Assembly: GCA_015501595.1 (NCBI GenBank)
Contig: JADNRX010000040.1
Coordinates: forward strand, 1 to 64,000
Direction: 5' to 3'
Length of the DNA: 64,000 bases
DNA from: Hymenopellis radicata
Lineage: Eukaryota; Basidiomycota; Agaricomycetes; Agaricales; Physalacriaceae
Shown: positions 30,926 through 43,133 of the stretch, piece after piece
Layout: the number at the start of each line of letters is the position of its first letter
How positions within the stretch are numbered: position 1 is the stretch's first letter
Program-made: the position numbers and the translations under genes
The notes under the pieces: model-generated
Databases searched by the model: none
What the model was told of the DNA's origin: nothing
The model's input: the letters and a program-made list of their open reading frames with translations, nothing else

Positions 30926-31232
30926 TGTGAAGACTCGCGTCTTCGATTGCGGGGCTCAAGTAGCTTAGGAAGTCAGTGAGTAGCAAACCCTGTAACTCTG
31001 GGTGCATCAGAGAACCTGTAACCCAAGTCTGGGTCCTTACCAAGGAATGGAAGCAGTTACGGGTGCTCAGCCTGAGAGAGCGAGCACTAACACGGCATCA
31101 TTCGGGAGACGACGCGTCTCCGAGAACTCAACACTTCACGATCACGGTGTAAAGCAAGTCAAATTCCAATTGCGTAATCAGCGACACAAGTAACTACGAT
31201 CATGTATATAAAACGTTGTATGAGTCCTTACA
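30926..31232 (-). repeat. 5' LTR of the gypsy element
   Basis: 307 bp bounded by TG...CA on the plus strand; it directly abuts the duplication GAAGG at 31233-31237. On the coding strand it should hold the promoter. Confidence 0.93.
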
Positions 31233-31237
31233 GAAGG

Positions 31238-31703
31238 TATATTAAAGAGCTGGCGAGAACACTGGGAGACGGTTGAGAGTACGTTTGGAGGTTGCAGGTT
31301 GTTGAGAGACATACTTTTTGGTAAAATTTTCCCTTGTGCATCGCGTTGTGCAGCCCGGTACACTTGCGGGGGGCAGTCCAAGGAGCAGAACACTTAATAC
31401 ATGCATCAGAGGCATTGAGTGCCGCCACCCAGGCCGAATACTCGACAGGCATGGGCACGAATGTAAACGCAAGAGGCAATGACGGGAGGAGAGGATTGGA
31501 TGGGTGGTGCGTTTGTTTGGACGAGTTTGGATGCGCTCCGGGCGAAGGGTGGTCTCAAAATACTGCCAGTAACACACTTGAAGTTCGAAAGGTAAACCTG
31601 TTCTTGTAACGTTGCGGAGACGATAGCGCTGATTTGGCCGCTTAGGAAATATGTTTTGCGAACTTGCGACGGAAATAGTACAAAAAAGTGTTGATATGCG
31701 GGG
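31238..31703. other. No gene recognised
   Basis: Right flank of the retrotransposon. Short open frames on both strands lack signatures. Confidence 0.4.
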
Positions 31704-32405
31704 AGGAAAACGGAGGGGATATGTCGGCCTTCGCCCAGACATGTCGCCGCGTATGGACGATCTATCAAGCTCTGAATCCACAGCGTCCGTGTCTCAAGTT
31801 GGCGATGGGGAGGAAGGCCGACGTGGCTAAGTGGGAGTGGAAGGCTTGCGTAGTGGAGCTGTGGATTCGTGTGTTCGGTGCGTATTTCGGAGCCACTTCA
31901 GACCATATTTTGACTGATGAATGGAGGTAGTTGGAGGACGAGATCTCAGACTCGATGGTTATGCCCATTTACAGGAGATCAATATCAGCGGTTGGGTGGA
32001 TTCTCACCAGCGCATTGGGGGGGTGCTGAAAACGGCGTCCGTCCACCTTTGAAGACGCTGAGGGTAACGTACTGGTACGCGAGCGTTGCGGAAATAAACG
32101 CTCCGTGGGCGGAGGATGCGTTGGAGGAGTTGACACCGGTGGTGTTGAACTTGATGGGCAGAGGTGCAGACAGTTTCGGGATCATAATGCGCCTAGCGGA
32201 GTACGTGGAACAGCGACCGGTATTCGGACGGTTTACTTGGCGCGACCAGTACTGGTTCACTCAAAACATGAGGCGGAAGATTTACACTTGGGATATGGCA
32301 GAAGCTGTCGCGCCTCGGATGAGGGCATCAGCGGATGATGGTTTAGTGGAAGTGATATTCGATAGCAACGAGTTAAATGAATGTCGACGCATACTGTTAG
32401 CGTAA
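31704..32405 (+). pseudogene. F-box-cluster gene fragment(s)
   Basis: Two overlapping frames (to 31930, and 31917-32405) can be partly joined by an intron-like GTAGTT...TTACAG (about 31927-31973), but the phases do not agree. The first frame contains DVAKWEW, identical to the C-terminal motif of the F-box-like protein ending at 37542, so it looks like a family tail with extra sequence. The second part is rich in Trp and Tyr and unknown. Probably a truncated or frame-disrupted member of the local cluster. Confidence 0.35.
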
Positions 32406-32691
32406 TAAATGCTGCAGTTGGAGGTAGCGCGCCGAACATTGTAACTCCGCTTGAAATGTGACACGGGGTCTTCGCGCTCAGTGGCCTTTTTTTAAGACGC
32501 CAACGGCATGGAGCGAAAAATATCACTGTGAGTCGACACACTTGTTTAGTTGGGAATTGTATTGACCATGCGGACATTCCTTAGTTTGGGTGTGGACGAA
32601 GATGGACCGGAGAGCGTAGAACTGCACGAGGAAATATCTGCACGGTAAGGTAGAACGTGTGCTTCAAACAAACGCTGTACTAAAACCGTAG

Positions 32692-34055
32692 CTGGTAGAC
32701 TGCCGGTCGAAGTGCTGTTCAAGATTATGGCTGCTTCGTTGACGGGGAAACGAGGTTTAAGCGGCTTATCCTTGTCGCCGGCGACGCTTTACGAGGAGCC
32801 AGCGCGCATGGCAATGGCTCTAAAGTGGATGGGGGTCCAGCGGACCTTCTTTTTCGAGTCGCAGCGAGTGACGCGGGAGACGATGGCTGTAACAGAGGAT
32901 AACTCCATAGCAAACGTGGATCGGATGTGGTTCCCGAGGAAGTCGCTGCAGTGGGAGGTCGCGGCTGACTACCTGATGGAGACGCCTGGATTCGCTGAAC
33001 TGATTCACCATTTCGCTTTCGATGGCATGACCGTCTTACGCCGTCTTCACTTGGTCGCCTATGTGTGTCGCAACGTCGAGGTCGTGACGCTACTGAATTT
33101 CTACATCAAACTCATTCACGACAACTTGGACTGCACGCGTGGGGGTGGCTGGACGGGTCCTACGGAGGTTCGAGTGTTAAGCCATCGGATCGAGAGTGAC
33201 CACTTGTCCAAGTTACGTATGATCGTGCCGATGATGAGACACCTAGTTATCCTGCCGGGTTCTCTTTTGATGCACGCACCCATCGGAAGCGCAGGAGCGC
33301 CTTTGTCGCTGGAGGTTTTGACGTTGCGTTCCCGTTGGGATGGGAGGATGAGGCATTGGCCGGAAAACTCGGTGGCTGAAGCGTGTATCGAGGCAAGACG
33401 AGTGAACATCATATGCAACCAACGGGAGCCGACGTTGAGTCAAAGGCTTGGCTACGAACTCGGAGCTGTGTTCGGCGTAGAAGAGTTTTACTGGGCTATC
33501 AACGGTGCGTGTTCACATTCGTGCGGCATTTCATAAAGTGAACGAAAGATGTTGTTTAGATGCGGCGCCTTGGATGCAAGGGCGATTGGTAGAGAGCATG
33601 CCTCGAGAAATGGTTAGTCTCGCCAGATGGGACAAGCTGCGGGTGTTGGAATTAAGATTCCACTACAATGCTGCCATTGTCGTCGCGCGTACTTTACTGA
33701 CGGTGTCCAATGACGCGCAGTTGAAGCACACAAGGTTAGAGATCTTTGTCAGCGACAACATCGGTGGCGCGCCAGAGACGGAGGGAGGGTTGGATGTCGC
33801 TACGACAGAGATGGTGCGGTCAGGATTGCGGGCGGTACTGCGTACAGGTGGAAAGTTAACGATTGATTGGGTTGGTGTATCGAAGGAGGGCAAGAGTGGT
33901 TGGTTCACGGGGTTCCGTGGTCAAAGCTGGAGCGTGTCGGGAGATCGGTGACCGATGCCGTCGTAGCGGAATGCCCTGAAAGAGTGACTGTGGGCTTCCA
34001 AAGTGTGCGGGAAGAAATGGTCTCTCAATGGGAATGGCGAGGGTGTACCGCGTAG
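32692..34055 (+). CDS. F-box-like protein, three exons
   Basis: Exons about 32692-33504, 33560-33870 and 33927-34055 are joined in frame by introns of 55 and 56 nt. The first recognised residues, GRLPVEVLFKIMAASL, form an F-box helix, followed by irregular leucine-rich sequence. The end, MVSQWEWRGCTA, matches the terminal WEW motif of the gene at 36229-37542, and the segment before it (RSGLRAVLRTGGKLTIDW) matches that gene's MVALHDVVRGGGRLEILW. Thus the two are paralogs. The 5' end is unresolved: a leader exon starting at 32568 exists, but its phase does not fit the only donor I see. Confidence 0.5.
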
Positions 34056-34276
34056 TATTGCAGTAGGAGAACGAAGCTGCGTCCTTGACCTAGGAACAGG
34101 GCGGATGGCGGGCCGGAGCAATCAGTCACTTTTTTCTGAACCCTGAGCTGGTTTGTGTCCGACGACAAGGATGAGCGGAGCGTTCAACGCAGAATCTGAC
34201 CAGTTTAGGCCAGAGATAGAGGTGTCATTGGATTTCTATCCACCTAGTGACGTGGACGCGTCACAGAGACCACACC

Positions 34277-34780
34277 GCGGGAAAGGCTGTACTTGGCGTA
34301 CTTGAAAACGCCGTTTACTCCGACAGAACTTCATATGGTGGCGACCTTAATCCCGTTCTTTGACAACGCAGAGGAAACGGGCACGAAAGCCGAATTCTGG
34401 GCACGAGTTCCCTTTTTTTCTTCCACGTCTTTCAGAAATACCCGGCAGACCAGTTTTTGGAGGTACGTGAGAGATGACGGTGGGCGCACTAGACGGACTG
34501 ACTAGGTGGTTAGGCCTTGGAGTTTCGCGTGGTGCACGGCTTGTCGACGTTTCTTTTCGAGGGGTCGTTGGATATACCTAGTAATGGTGTGCTGAGAAGT
34601 ACACGTCACTTCTGGACTCTGTGCGACGCGCACCGCGACGACGCTCATTGGTACGGATACGCGAAATGGAATACAGCTGTGAGGCTGGAGTTTGCCTTAT
34701 ACGACATTTTTGGTTCGGAGTGGCGAGGGCTAGGGTGGGTCATACAACTCTTCGCGGCGCTTGAGGAAACTCATTTCTGA
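34277..34780 (+). CDS. Hypothetical protein, two exons, 5' end unresolved
   Basis: Exon 34277-34466 joins exon 34514-34780 in frame across a 47-nt GT-AG intron (GTGAGA...GGTTAG), giving about 150 residues rich in aromatic residues (Phe, Trp, Tyr). An ATG at about 34169 opens a frame upstream, but it does not connect in phase. No domain was recognised. It sits between two cluster members on the same strand. Confidence 0.35.
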
Positions 34781-35145
34781 TCATAGAGCACTACCCGACA
34801 AAACGAACGACCTGTGATTGATTGAATGGGGCTATAGAGTGCGTGGGCACATTTATGAGCTGAGGATGGTGACTATGGCAATGGACTACTGGTTCCAGTC
34901 TTGGGATCCTGTTCCAGAGCTTGTGGACTAGGTGGAGAAAGCAATTGTAGATAAGCACATGGAGTGAGCTTTGTTGCCCGCCGGATGGATGGTAAGGGGA
35001 CGGAGCGGAAATACGCGAATTCAGACGCCGGTTTGCGCGCATAGGTAATGCCATAGCTATGCGTGAAAGAGCATGAGAAGATACCGAAATGAGGGAGGGA
35101 TTATGCCAGTATGGATGTATGATGGTGCGAGGATGGTGATTGGCT

Positions 35146-36132
35146 AGATTAGTGCTGAATTGGGTGGGGCCGTTGGCGCCGAGTAGATGCACGCCCGACT
35201 ACAATGACTACGACGAGCGCGATCTGTGGGACCATTTAGGGTACTTTGAGGCGCTAGCCGTCTTGTCAGATGAATCAGCTGTCGAATTACTGCCAAGGCA
35301 AAGTCGGGAAGCGCAATCCGGTGCGGAAGAGCGAGGGCGGCGAGTCTACGAGTGGGTTGTCGAGGAGGTGGTGTTAGAGGCTGAACTTGTCGTCAGGGAA
35401 GACGTACTGCGCAAGGTGAGCTTCTGAGTGGACGCTGGATCGGGACTTACGATTAGCGCAGATGGTCAGCGCTATAGCGAATGACGGCGTGCGTATGGAG
35501 GCGTGGGCGAGAGAGAGCGGCCTGAGAGAAAAGGTTTTGTCAAGCGAACAGCGGCGGCCTTTCGTGTACACGAAGGAGGTACGTGCTTGGGGTGAGTGGA
35601 GGTACACGAGGTTAACGAAAAGGTAGGGGACGATGGGTGTTTGGCGACGGCTGGTGGGGGTGGCCTGGCAAGCTTTGGGAGAGCGAGAGACACAAGGAGC
35701 CCTGCGGGAATTACTATTGAGAAAGTCGGCTGAAAACGTGACAGGAGGGGTCGTTGAGATGGATGCTGATGAGGAGCGCGAGATTGAGATTATCATGGCT
35801 CTGCGGAGCCCGGAGGGGGTTCTGGAGAAAGAGGATATTTATTGGGGATTACTCATTTCGGGCGTGACACAGGTGGCGACCGCCATGAGGTATACTCTAT
35901 CATACAGCTGCGAGGAGCAAAAGCAGCACGGCGTGAGATTATACGTAGGAAGATTGGAGGGTAAGCGTAGTTCTACAATGTGTGCTTCCTGCAAAACCTG
36001 ACGCGAACTTTGACAGTAGACCAGCACATAGAGGCAACGGTAGTTTCGAGGGATAAGAAACGGGTGAAGGGATATACGTACGAGGCTTTGCTGGAGGCGC
36101 GCCAGTGGTATTGGGCAACGCCAGAGAGATAA
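35146..36132 (+). CDS. Hypothetical protein, four exons
   Basis: Exons ending 35415, 35462-35578, 35627-35960 and 36017-36132 join in frame through three GT-AG introns of 46, 48 and 56 nt, giving roughly 280 residues. The encoded protein is mostly helical and acidic (VVEEVVLEAELVVRED, MDADEEREIEII) and ends EALLEARQWYWATPER. The start is uncertain because a stop lies directly upstream and the first exon may begin at an acceptor near 35145. I recognise no domain. Consistent intron sizes and phases argue that it is a real gene. Confidence 0.5.
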
Positions 36133-36228
36133 GAACGGGTAATGAAGAGTAAATATACAGATCGGAACGCAGGGCTAAGCGGAGTTTGAAACCACGGTTG
36201 TCCTTCGCTCTTACGCGCGGCTGCAATC

Positions 36229-37542
36229 ATGACGGGGGTAGGAGAGCTGTAAGTGAAAAGAGTGCAGCGTAGGCGGGTTTCTAATGACGGGTGTAGGTCG
36301 TTGCCGCAGGAATTGTGGGACGAAGTGGTTATTCCATTGGCGTGCGTGGGAGAAGCAGCGTTGGATAGCTCGGCCCACCTACTGTGCATTGACCGTTTGC
36401 CGGGGCGGAAAAAGATGGCTCAAACGCTAATGCTCGTCAGCAAGCGTTGGGGGTTTGCAGCGAGACGCATCTTGTGGGAGAAAGTGATCGTGAGAGGCGA
36501 GGATTACCGTGGGGCGACGGAGATGACCACGCCTTTCATGGATAGAGAGGACATACTGGAGTCAGTTCGCATTTTGGAGTTCTGCGACGCGGTCGGACCA
36601 CGGCGACTGGAATATGTGCTGAGCCGCTTCCCGGGCGTGCGGGACTTGACGCTTGTAGATGACCTGCATCACCCGATGGCTATGCGTACGCTGTCATTGC
36701 TGGACGATATCAGGGTATGGGATCTGGAAGTGACGGGGGAGGCGTTAGACGAGCTGAGGCTGGCGACTGCGAAGACTGCGACGGTGTCCTTGCTGGGCAG
36801 TGCGACGCTGGCACGCCCCGAAGGTAGAGCGCCTGTGGCACTGGATCGTCTCAATGTGTGTTTGTACAGCCCACTGAAGCGGATTACGGCGGAGAGGGGA
36901 GTGTTGTTCGAGATTCAGCGGATAGAAATCGTGTGCGAGGCGTTGGGAACCACAACACAAAGTCTTACGATACTACTGGATAGGACGCGCGGAATCGAGC
37001 ATCTAATACTGTGTATACTGAGTGAGGTTTCCTTTGACAAACCAGCTGAAGAAGTTCTGACAATGCGTTCTGCAGACTGCAACCCAAAGACCTTGTTCCC
37101 GGAGTCTGAAGGGTGCATGGATGTGCGTGAACAACGGACTTTAAAAGAGCTATCGCTGTCATTTCATTTAATGAGGTCGGGAGCTAGCGCAGCGGGAACA
37201 CTGATGGCGGCACGCGGGCTGAAGAAGCTGGAGGTGACGCGGCTTGAGGTGTTTGTGATTGACCCGTCAGATAGGCCCGTGCAGATGAAGCGTTTGAAAG
37301 ACATAATGATGGTGGCATTGCACGATGTTGTGAGGGGCGGAGGACGTTTGGAGATCCTATGGCGCTTACTACGCGATGATGACGACAGAGATAGGTTGGA
37401 GGATCGTGTGCAGGCATGTTGGGAGATGGGAAGTGCAGCTCGCACTGAGTTTCCAGCCCGGTTCCAGGAGACGGTCCAGGAATTAAGAGTAGGGGATGTG
37501 GCCAAGTGGGAGTGGGGAGGTTATTACAGGTGTCCAATATGA
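36229..37542 (+). CDS. F-box-like protein of the WEW family
   Basis: A tiny first exon (36229-36248, six codons plus two bases, from ATG) is joined by a 48-nt intron (GTAAGT...GTGTAG) to a long exon 36297-37542, giving about 420 residues. The N-terminus reads MTGVGELSLPQELWDEVVIPL, a typical F-box start, followed by VSKRWGFAARRILWEKV, the second half of the F-box. The rest has irregular leucine-rich character. It ends DVAKWEWGGYYRCPI. Paralogous ends occur at 31704-31930 and 34020-34055, so this is the best-preserved member of a local family. Expected role: SCF substrate adaptor; substrate unknown. Confidence 0.7.
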
Positions 37543-37659
37543 GATTACAGCAGAGTGAGTAGTTTGAATAGGAGGCCATGACTGTGATGGGCCATCAAAA
37601 TTTGGGGTCAAACGGAGCGGGTACACACGTCACCGGCGTTCGTGCCTTCGTCTTTGGCC

Positions 37660-37880
37660 ATGGGTCGTAAACCGCGCAAGCAGCTGCCTGGACAATGCAA
37701 AGTTACTTCGTTCTTCGGACGTGTGGAGCAGAAGCGAGACTGTAGCGCTGTGCTGGTGTTTTTCTCAGAGGTTAGTTCATCGCTCTGGGTTTCACAGAGC
37801 GGCAGGTTATTGAGGAATTGGTAGAACGGATTACAGACGATCCCGCTTCGGAACATCGGTCGCAGAATGCGCCTGCTTGA
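37660..37880 (+). CDS. Candidate microprotein with PIP-box-like motif
   Basis: Exons 37660-37722 and 37776-37880 join in frame over a 53-nt intron and give 55 residues. Residues 12-19, QCKVTSFF, fit the PCNA-interacting pattern Q-x-x-(I/L/V)-x-x-F-F, and the second exon gives a helical segment, TERQVIEELVERI. No homolog is known to me. A further frame, 37867-38103, overlaps in another phase and could belong to the same or another gene. The evidence is limited to splice signals and the motif. Confidence 0.3.
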
Positions 37881-38103
37881 AGTCCATTCTGTGCTACGTG
37901 AGGCGGACTACATGCCACCGGCTAGAATACGTCTACTGCGACTGGAAGGCGCGTGTTGCGAGTGGAGACATTGGGGTCACTTCTGGTGGATAGATGTGGA
38001 AAGCAGAGCCGGGAAGCCAATCTTTTTCGACGCTATGCCGGAGGGAATGGCACTACTAGAGGATTGGGTGAGGGTGGTTGCACCATACTTGGATGCGCTG
38101 TAA

Positions 38104-41000
38104 GAGAGCACGGTTCGTTCTGCAAGGTGTGCTTTTCGCTCGCGATTAGTGGATACTATTAACGGGCATTAGGGACGTGCTTTCATAGCTATGCTGTAAA
38201 TAAAAACGCCTAGGAACATGATAGGTGTTGAAAAATGCGCAAGGATTAACTTGCCACGTAGTATCGATGGCGTAGGGTATTCCCAATCTTTGCTGCTCAA
38301 GATGGGTATGTTTGATTGCTACCAGTCGTCTGCGCTGCTCAGAGTTGGTCTCCATCATACACCTCGAAATTGGCAAGAGATGGCATGTCGTCATGGATTT
38401 GAGCCGGACAACAAGGATGGGGAATCAGGCGAATCTGACGACTTCAACCACAGACGGACCTTCACCGTTTCTTGGATGTCCATCACGCCGATACGGGGGC
38501 GCTATCGTCGCCGCCTGGCAGGTACGTTTGAGATGCGCACAAATGTTCGTCTACCTCAGGCTACTACACTGTTTGGTCTTCGACGCCTTCGTCTACCTTG
38601 ACGTTGGGTTTCGATAGCTTGATCTCGATTATTGCTTCCCTGCATCAGGTGAGGTTTTCATCACGTCCCGCATGTCTTGTAGAGTGATGCATGTTAGGAA
38701 GGTTGTGGTTGTCACTATCGTCTACACTTGCGGTACTACGGTGTAGACTTCTAGGTAAGCCTATGTATGGCCATCATCGGCGTCGTCGCGATGCTCACCG
38801 ACTGCTCACAGTCATGGAAGCTTGAACCTCTTCGGCTTGATCAACTGCAAGTGCAACTTTGGTGTTTGCGGCACCGTCACGTCGCGTAAGTCTGGCGGTC
38901 AGTGAGGCTTTCATTATTGACCACTGTGCTGTCACTGATCTGTCAACTTGTTGTATTCTTTGATTCGAGGTACTGATTCATGCTACGACGGCTGTTATTC
39001 TCGTTGTGTTCGAAGGGTAAGATCTGGCTCAGGTAGCCCCTAGTGATCGGGTAAACTTGAACTCGTACCATGACCACTCCGATCTTGCGACACTTACACT
39101 AACGCGCCCCCTTGCTCTACCACCCTCTGGGCACTCTCGAAGACCTAAATTTACCTGGATGTCGCTCTATGGCTTACGTAATATGGATTCCGACGCTGCT
39201 TGGAGGACTGGACGCGCTTTTACACCGACTTTTCGCGTCAACGCCTCAGCGAGGCGTCCTGGACCCTGAACATCGATAGCACGAGGATTTTCTGGACCCT
39301 GTGACGTGTCTGGGGACTCGACAATCTTATCTTGACCTCACGGACGCGGGGAAATGACGCAGGCCGTTGTCCTCCTCCTCCATCCCTCCGACGCTTGTGG
39401 CGGATTCGCGTTTCCCGGCCAAACTGGACCAATCTGGCGACTACAAGACTTGTATATACTTTGTCTAGACTTATTACAGGTGCTGTATTGGCCGTAATTC
39501 ACCTTGACACGGCAATATCCCTAAATTCAGTCTGGCAACTAGAAGGTTCGTACCTTTTCCATGGTTCAGTCGTTTCAATTTCATCCTGACCATGTGATAC
39601 TTTATTAGGACGTAAGCGGCGACCTCTGTCCGCGTCCAGAAGGGAGGAGAGTGCACCGCGAATTGAGATCTGTAAGTTTTCAAGTTCTCCGTTTTTCAAA
39701 CGGCTCCTTCTGACTGACCATCAGATGATCAGGGTCGCCTCCTTGAAACGAATTCATTTGTCTTGGCGCTAGAAGATCTGCCACGAATACGATGAGAACA
39801 TTGGTACCGTGCATTCGTGAGCAGGAGACAACTCTGGTCGGTTTGTATTCTTGCGGTTGAACTGGGGTCCGACAACTTTTGTAGTTCGAAACTCATGCTT
39901 TAAGGTGAGATATTTACGCCGCTGTTACGCGTTCAGGGAGGTTAATTCGCGTAGGACGCTGGAAACGGGTTCCCGTGGCGCCGATAAATTCCTTACAAGT
40001 TCCGAAGTTCCCGCCTCAACCAATGTTCCAGGATCACGGCGCCCGATTATTGGAGTCTATTTACGTCTTGCTCGGGGTCTCTGCCTTTCCAAACGCAATA
40101 AAAGGCGAGGAAATTCCACCAAAGTCATCATCACCCACTTCCTTTCCTTCCTCATCTCTCCTTCTCTCTCATTTCTTTCTGCTCACTCCTCTGCACACAT
40201 ATCACTTGTCTTATAGATGTTCTCGTCGTCGCCGCCGCCGTCTTTACCATCACATTCCCGACGCATCTGATAGCGTGACCGGCGCTTAACTCGTTGATCG
40301 TTACGGGTTAGCTTCCTTCCTCTTACCATCATCCCACCGTGTTGACTCTTTCCGCCCGCAGATACCTGTCTTCGTCGTCGTCTCTCACGGCCTTGGTAAA
40401 CTGTCTGTGTTCTATGTTCGTTGAAGACGACGAGCATGCTCATATTTTCTGCAGACTTTGATGGGCGACCGCTAGAGGACCTCAACTTTGACGACAACGA
40501 CCATTGTCTATAGCGACGTCTTGACACGCCTCTTCATTCCTGTTCCCGACGTCGCTCGAGCTGCTGGACTGGCTCCTCGGTGTGTCCTTCTCCACTTTTC
40601 TTTCCGTTGGCTCACGCTGCGCCAGATTTCAAACATTTCTCCGACAACTTGGTCTCGCCATCCGCCTCGTCGTCATCTCTCGACGCGCCTCCAACTTGCT
40701 TTGACGTCCGGGGTAAGTTTGTTGTCTCGTTGTATAACGACTTGCCTCATATTCTTGACAGGCGTTGGAGTACCCCGACTTCGACTTGAATGTTGGCGCT
40801 TCTGACGACTTGCTATGGTTGTTTTTGACGTCGTTCGAGTGTCTTGGTGCATTGATGTCGTCCTCGCTGTGAACTGAAAGGTGCGCTGTCTAGTCCGGTC
40901 ACTGTACCTGTTCACTGACCACTCTTTTCTTGCAGAAACTAGCCTTGCTCACCAAGCTCACGGCACCACTTAAATATACTTCAAGAGACTAGACATTCGC
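38104..41000. other. Decayed region, no gene recognised
   Basis: Many short frames in all phases and several intron-like GT...CAG segments, but no frame longer than about 125 codons with a recognisable family. Possibly the remains of multi-exon genes. Confidence 0.4.
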
Positions 41001-41269
41001 CTTCCAATCCCGAACATCCCTAGGACTCTACGCTGTCGTTCCGCCTCCCTGGACTCAACGCTGTTGCGGCCATCCCTCCGTCTGACTCACGCCGACTGTT
41101 TTACGTGGCTTCAACTTACAGTCTCACTCGGAGAGTCTTGTAAGCTTTACCTTTTTCGTCACATACGTGCTATTCATAAGTTCAGCAGTCAATGTGGACA
41201 CCCCGGAATGGGACTATTGACTTGGCTTCGTGCCGGTGAATGGCAGTTTGGCTTCGTGCCGGCTGAACG

Positions 41270-41890
41270 TCGAAGCCTTGTTCTTTTGCGACAGGAAGGT
41301 AGGTGTCACGGATATCCATGAACGTTCTTTGAACTCATTGTTTCTTACAGTTATCAAGAGGGACTTCTGCCCGAAGGATATTACTTGGTTGGTAAGTAGA
41401 ATCTATTGTCTTAGTTTCTCGCGGCTGAGTTGTCTTTGTAGAGACTTTCACTCGACCCGCGCTACGGAAACCTTCAACACTCGTCAACGATGTTCATCGA
41501 GGATGTCAACGCCGACGACCACCCCTGTTCACGGTAAGTAAGTATTAACAAGTTTGCCTTGTTCTTATCATCATTCACAGCAGTTGACTCTGGTTGCATG
41601 AGCGGAGCACCTAGACGTGCTCCAGGTTATCGCGGGGCAGGCCTCCAAATTCCATAGCTAACCTATGTACCCCGCGGGCTGGAGAGCACTTCGAGTTCAT
41701 GCCCCCCCTAAGTAAGTTCCTATTTTTATCCTCGCACGCGCTCCAGCTGACCGTCTCCTCAGGGATACAACTTAGACGCACCGCCCCCACGAAGAAGAGG
41801 ATGACAACGCATGTCCCCCACCCGTCTCCTAGAACCGACGAAGAGGGCGAGGGTGTCTTCCCCGAGTGGGAGAGTAACAACCTCTAGGGC
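41270..41890 (+). CDS. Unresolved multi-exon gene candidate
   Basis: A run of good splice signals brackets short exons: GTAGGT...TTACAG (41298-41350), GTAAGT...TTGTAG (41393-41441), GTAAGT...CACAG (41534-41580) and GTAAGT...CTCAG (41711-41761). Joined exons give segments such as IKRDFCPKDITW, then LSLDPRYGNLQH. A final piece from 41700 reads MPPLRIQLRRTAPTKKR. No domain was recognised and the complete reading frame cannot be proven. Confidence 0.25.
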
Positions 41891-42303
41891 GGGTCTTCCT
41901 CAGAGCATGTCTTCCAGGAAGTGTCTCCCTCGAGGACGCATATCCGCCCGAGGGAGGTGAAGAGGTGTCGCCGTACCGTGGGCGAGGAGACGCGTGCGCT
42001 TGAGGAGGATGAACGGTGGACCTCGGAGGGATTGATGTCTTGGTGGGTTGTTCAGACAGTCAGAGTGTTGTCGTGACTGACTGACGGTTTAGTGATTTCC
42101 GCAGGAATGGACTTATTCGAGGCAAAGTCAGTAGACAGACTTTGTACGGGTATGACCGGGACATGTAGTTTAACAGTAGTGTACTCGCCGTTCATTCATT
42201 GAGGGCCCGTTGAATACTAGTCTCTTGGTGAGTGATTAGTTAGTTGTTTTATACTTCAACTGACCTTGCAGGCAAGGTTTATGAGGGCGCTTCATGAGTT
42301 GGA

Positions 42304-42990
42304 TTATATGGGCTTTTTGAAGCATACGGGAGGAAGGCGGATCATGTTTTGAAGACTGTGTTTAAGCCGAGCCGCAAAAAAATACAACCCCACCTTCTTC
42401 AACACGCCCGTCGAAAAGAACGCCACGATCGGTATAAGCGCAATGTCACCAATGATATCCTCAATCTCATGCGCAACGCACCACAGCGCGATCGTGAACA
42501 GACATATGAACGTGACCCAATGCTTCGCAGTGAACGGCTCCCTGGTCGGGCGTACCGTGCGTATCTCGATGTCGCCTTCACCATCGGGTGATGGTGGGGG
42601 ACAGTACGACGCGAGGAGGAGACCCCATATCGGGATGATAGAAATAGCCGACACGGGCAGGAGAACACGGGTGATTAGAATCCCATCCATGTTCGTCTTG
42701 CTGAGGCCAGACGATATTGTGAAGCCTCCAATCAGCGACATAATCGTCGGAGAGAACATTACAGAAAAGATGTCAAGACACTATGCGGGTAAGGACAGAT
42801 CGAGGTTCGCCGGTGAGTGCATATGGTCATGACCGTCTGGCAGAGGAAGGTCAACAGGGTCGACCAAAGTTAGAAATGATGGAAGAGCGCAGGAAAAATG
42901 GTCTTGAAGACCGTGGAGAGTGGTGTACTTGAGCTGCACAGACAAACGCAGTCAAATACCAATGAAGTAAGCGTGAACAAACGATACAGC
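42304..42990 (-). pseudogene. Low-affinity phosphate transporter fragment (Pho90/Pho91-like)
   Basis: Minus-strand frames give IFSVMFSPTIMSLIGGFTI and LSKTNMDGILITRVL, followed immediately by IPIWGLLLASY and then FTIALWCVAHEIEDIIGDI...IPIVAFFSTGVLKK. These are recognisable blocks of the divalent-anion symporter domain of yeast Pho87/Pho90/Pho91-type transporters. In the family the first and second blocks are separated by well over a hundred residues, so this copy has an internal deletion; it also has a stop codon just upstream of the IFSVMFS block and no SPX region. It is therefore a broken copy. Confidence 0.6.
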
Positions 42991-43133
42991 TGTTGCTTTT
43001 ACCATCATGATCGTCTGGGACACGACAGAGCAGCGACTGGTTTCAACAACTTTTCCAATCTCCGTAAATCTGTTCTGGATATTGAGCAACACAACACTAA
43101 TGAGTTTGGGCATTTTAGCATGAGCGAACAAAC

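Larger units (their letters stand above)
15694..31232 (-). mobile_element. Ty3/gypsy chromovirus LTR retrotransposon, nearly intact
   Basis: Two 307-bp LTRs (15694-16000 and 30926-31232) differ at one position (G at about 15860 versus A at 31092). The 5-bp duplication GAAGG flanks the element exactly (15689-15693 and 31233-31237). The coding strand is minus: 5' LTR on the right, then gag-pol (30925-22166), a second ORF (22144-20147), a purine-rich tract and the 3' LTR on the left. A 4.1-kb foreign element is nested between ORF2 and the 3' LTR; without it the retrotransposon is about 11.4 kb. The C-terminal chromodomain places it among chromoviruses. The near-identical LTRs and intact ORFs point to recent insertion. 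Confidence 0.93.
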
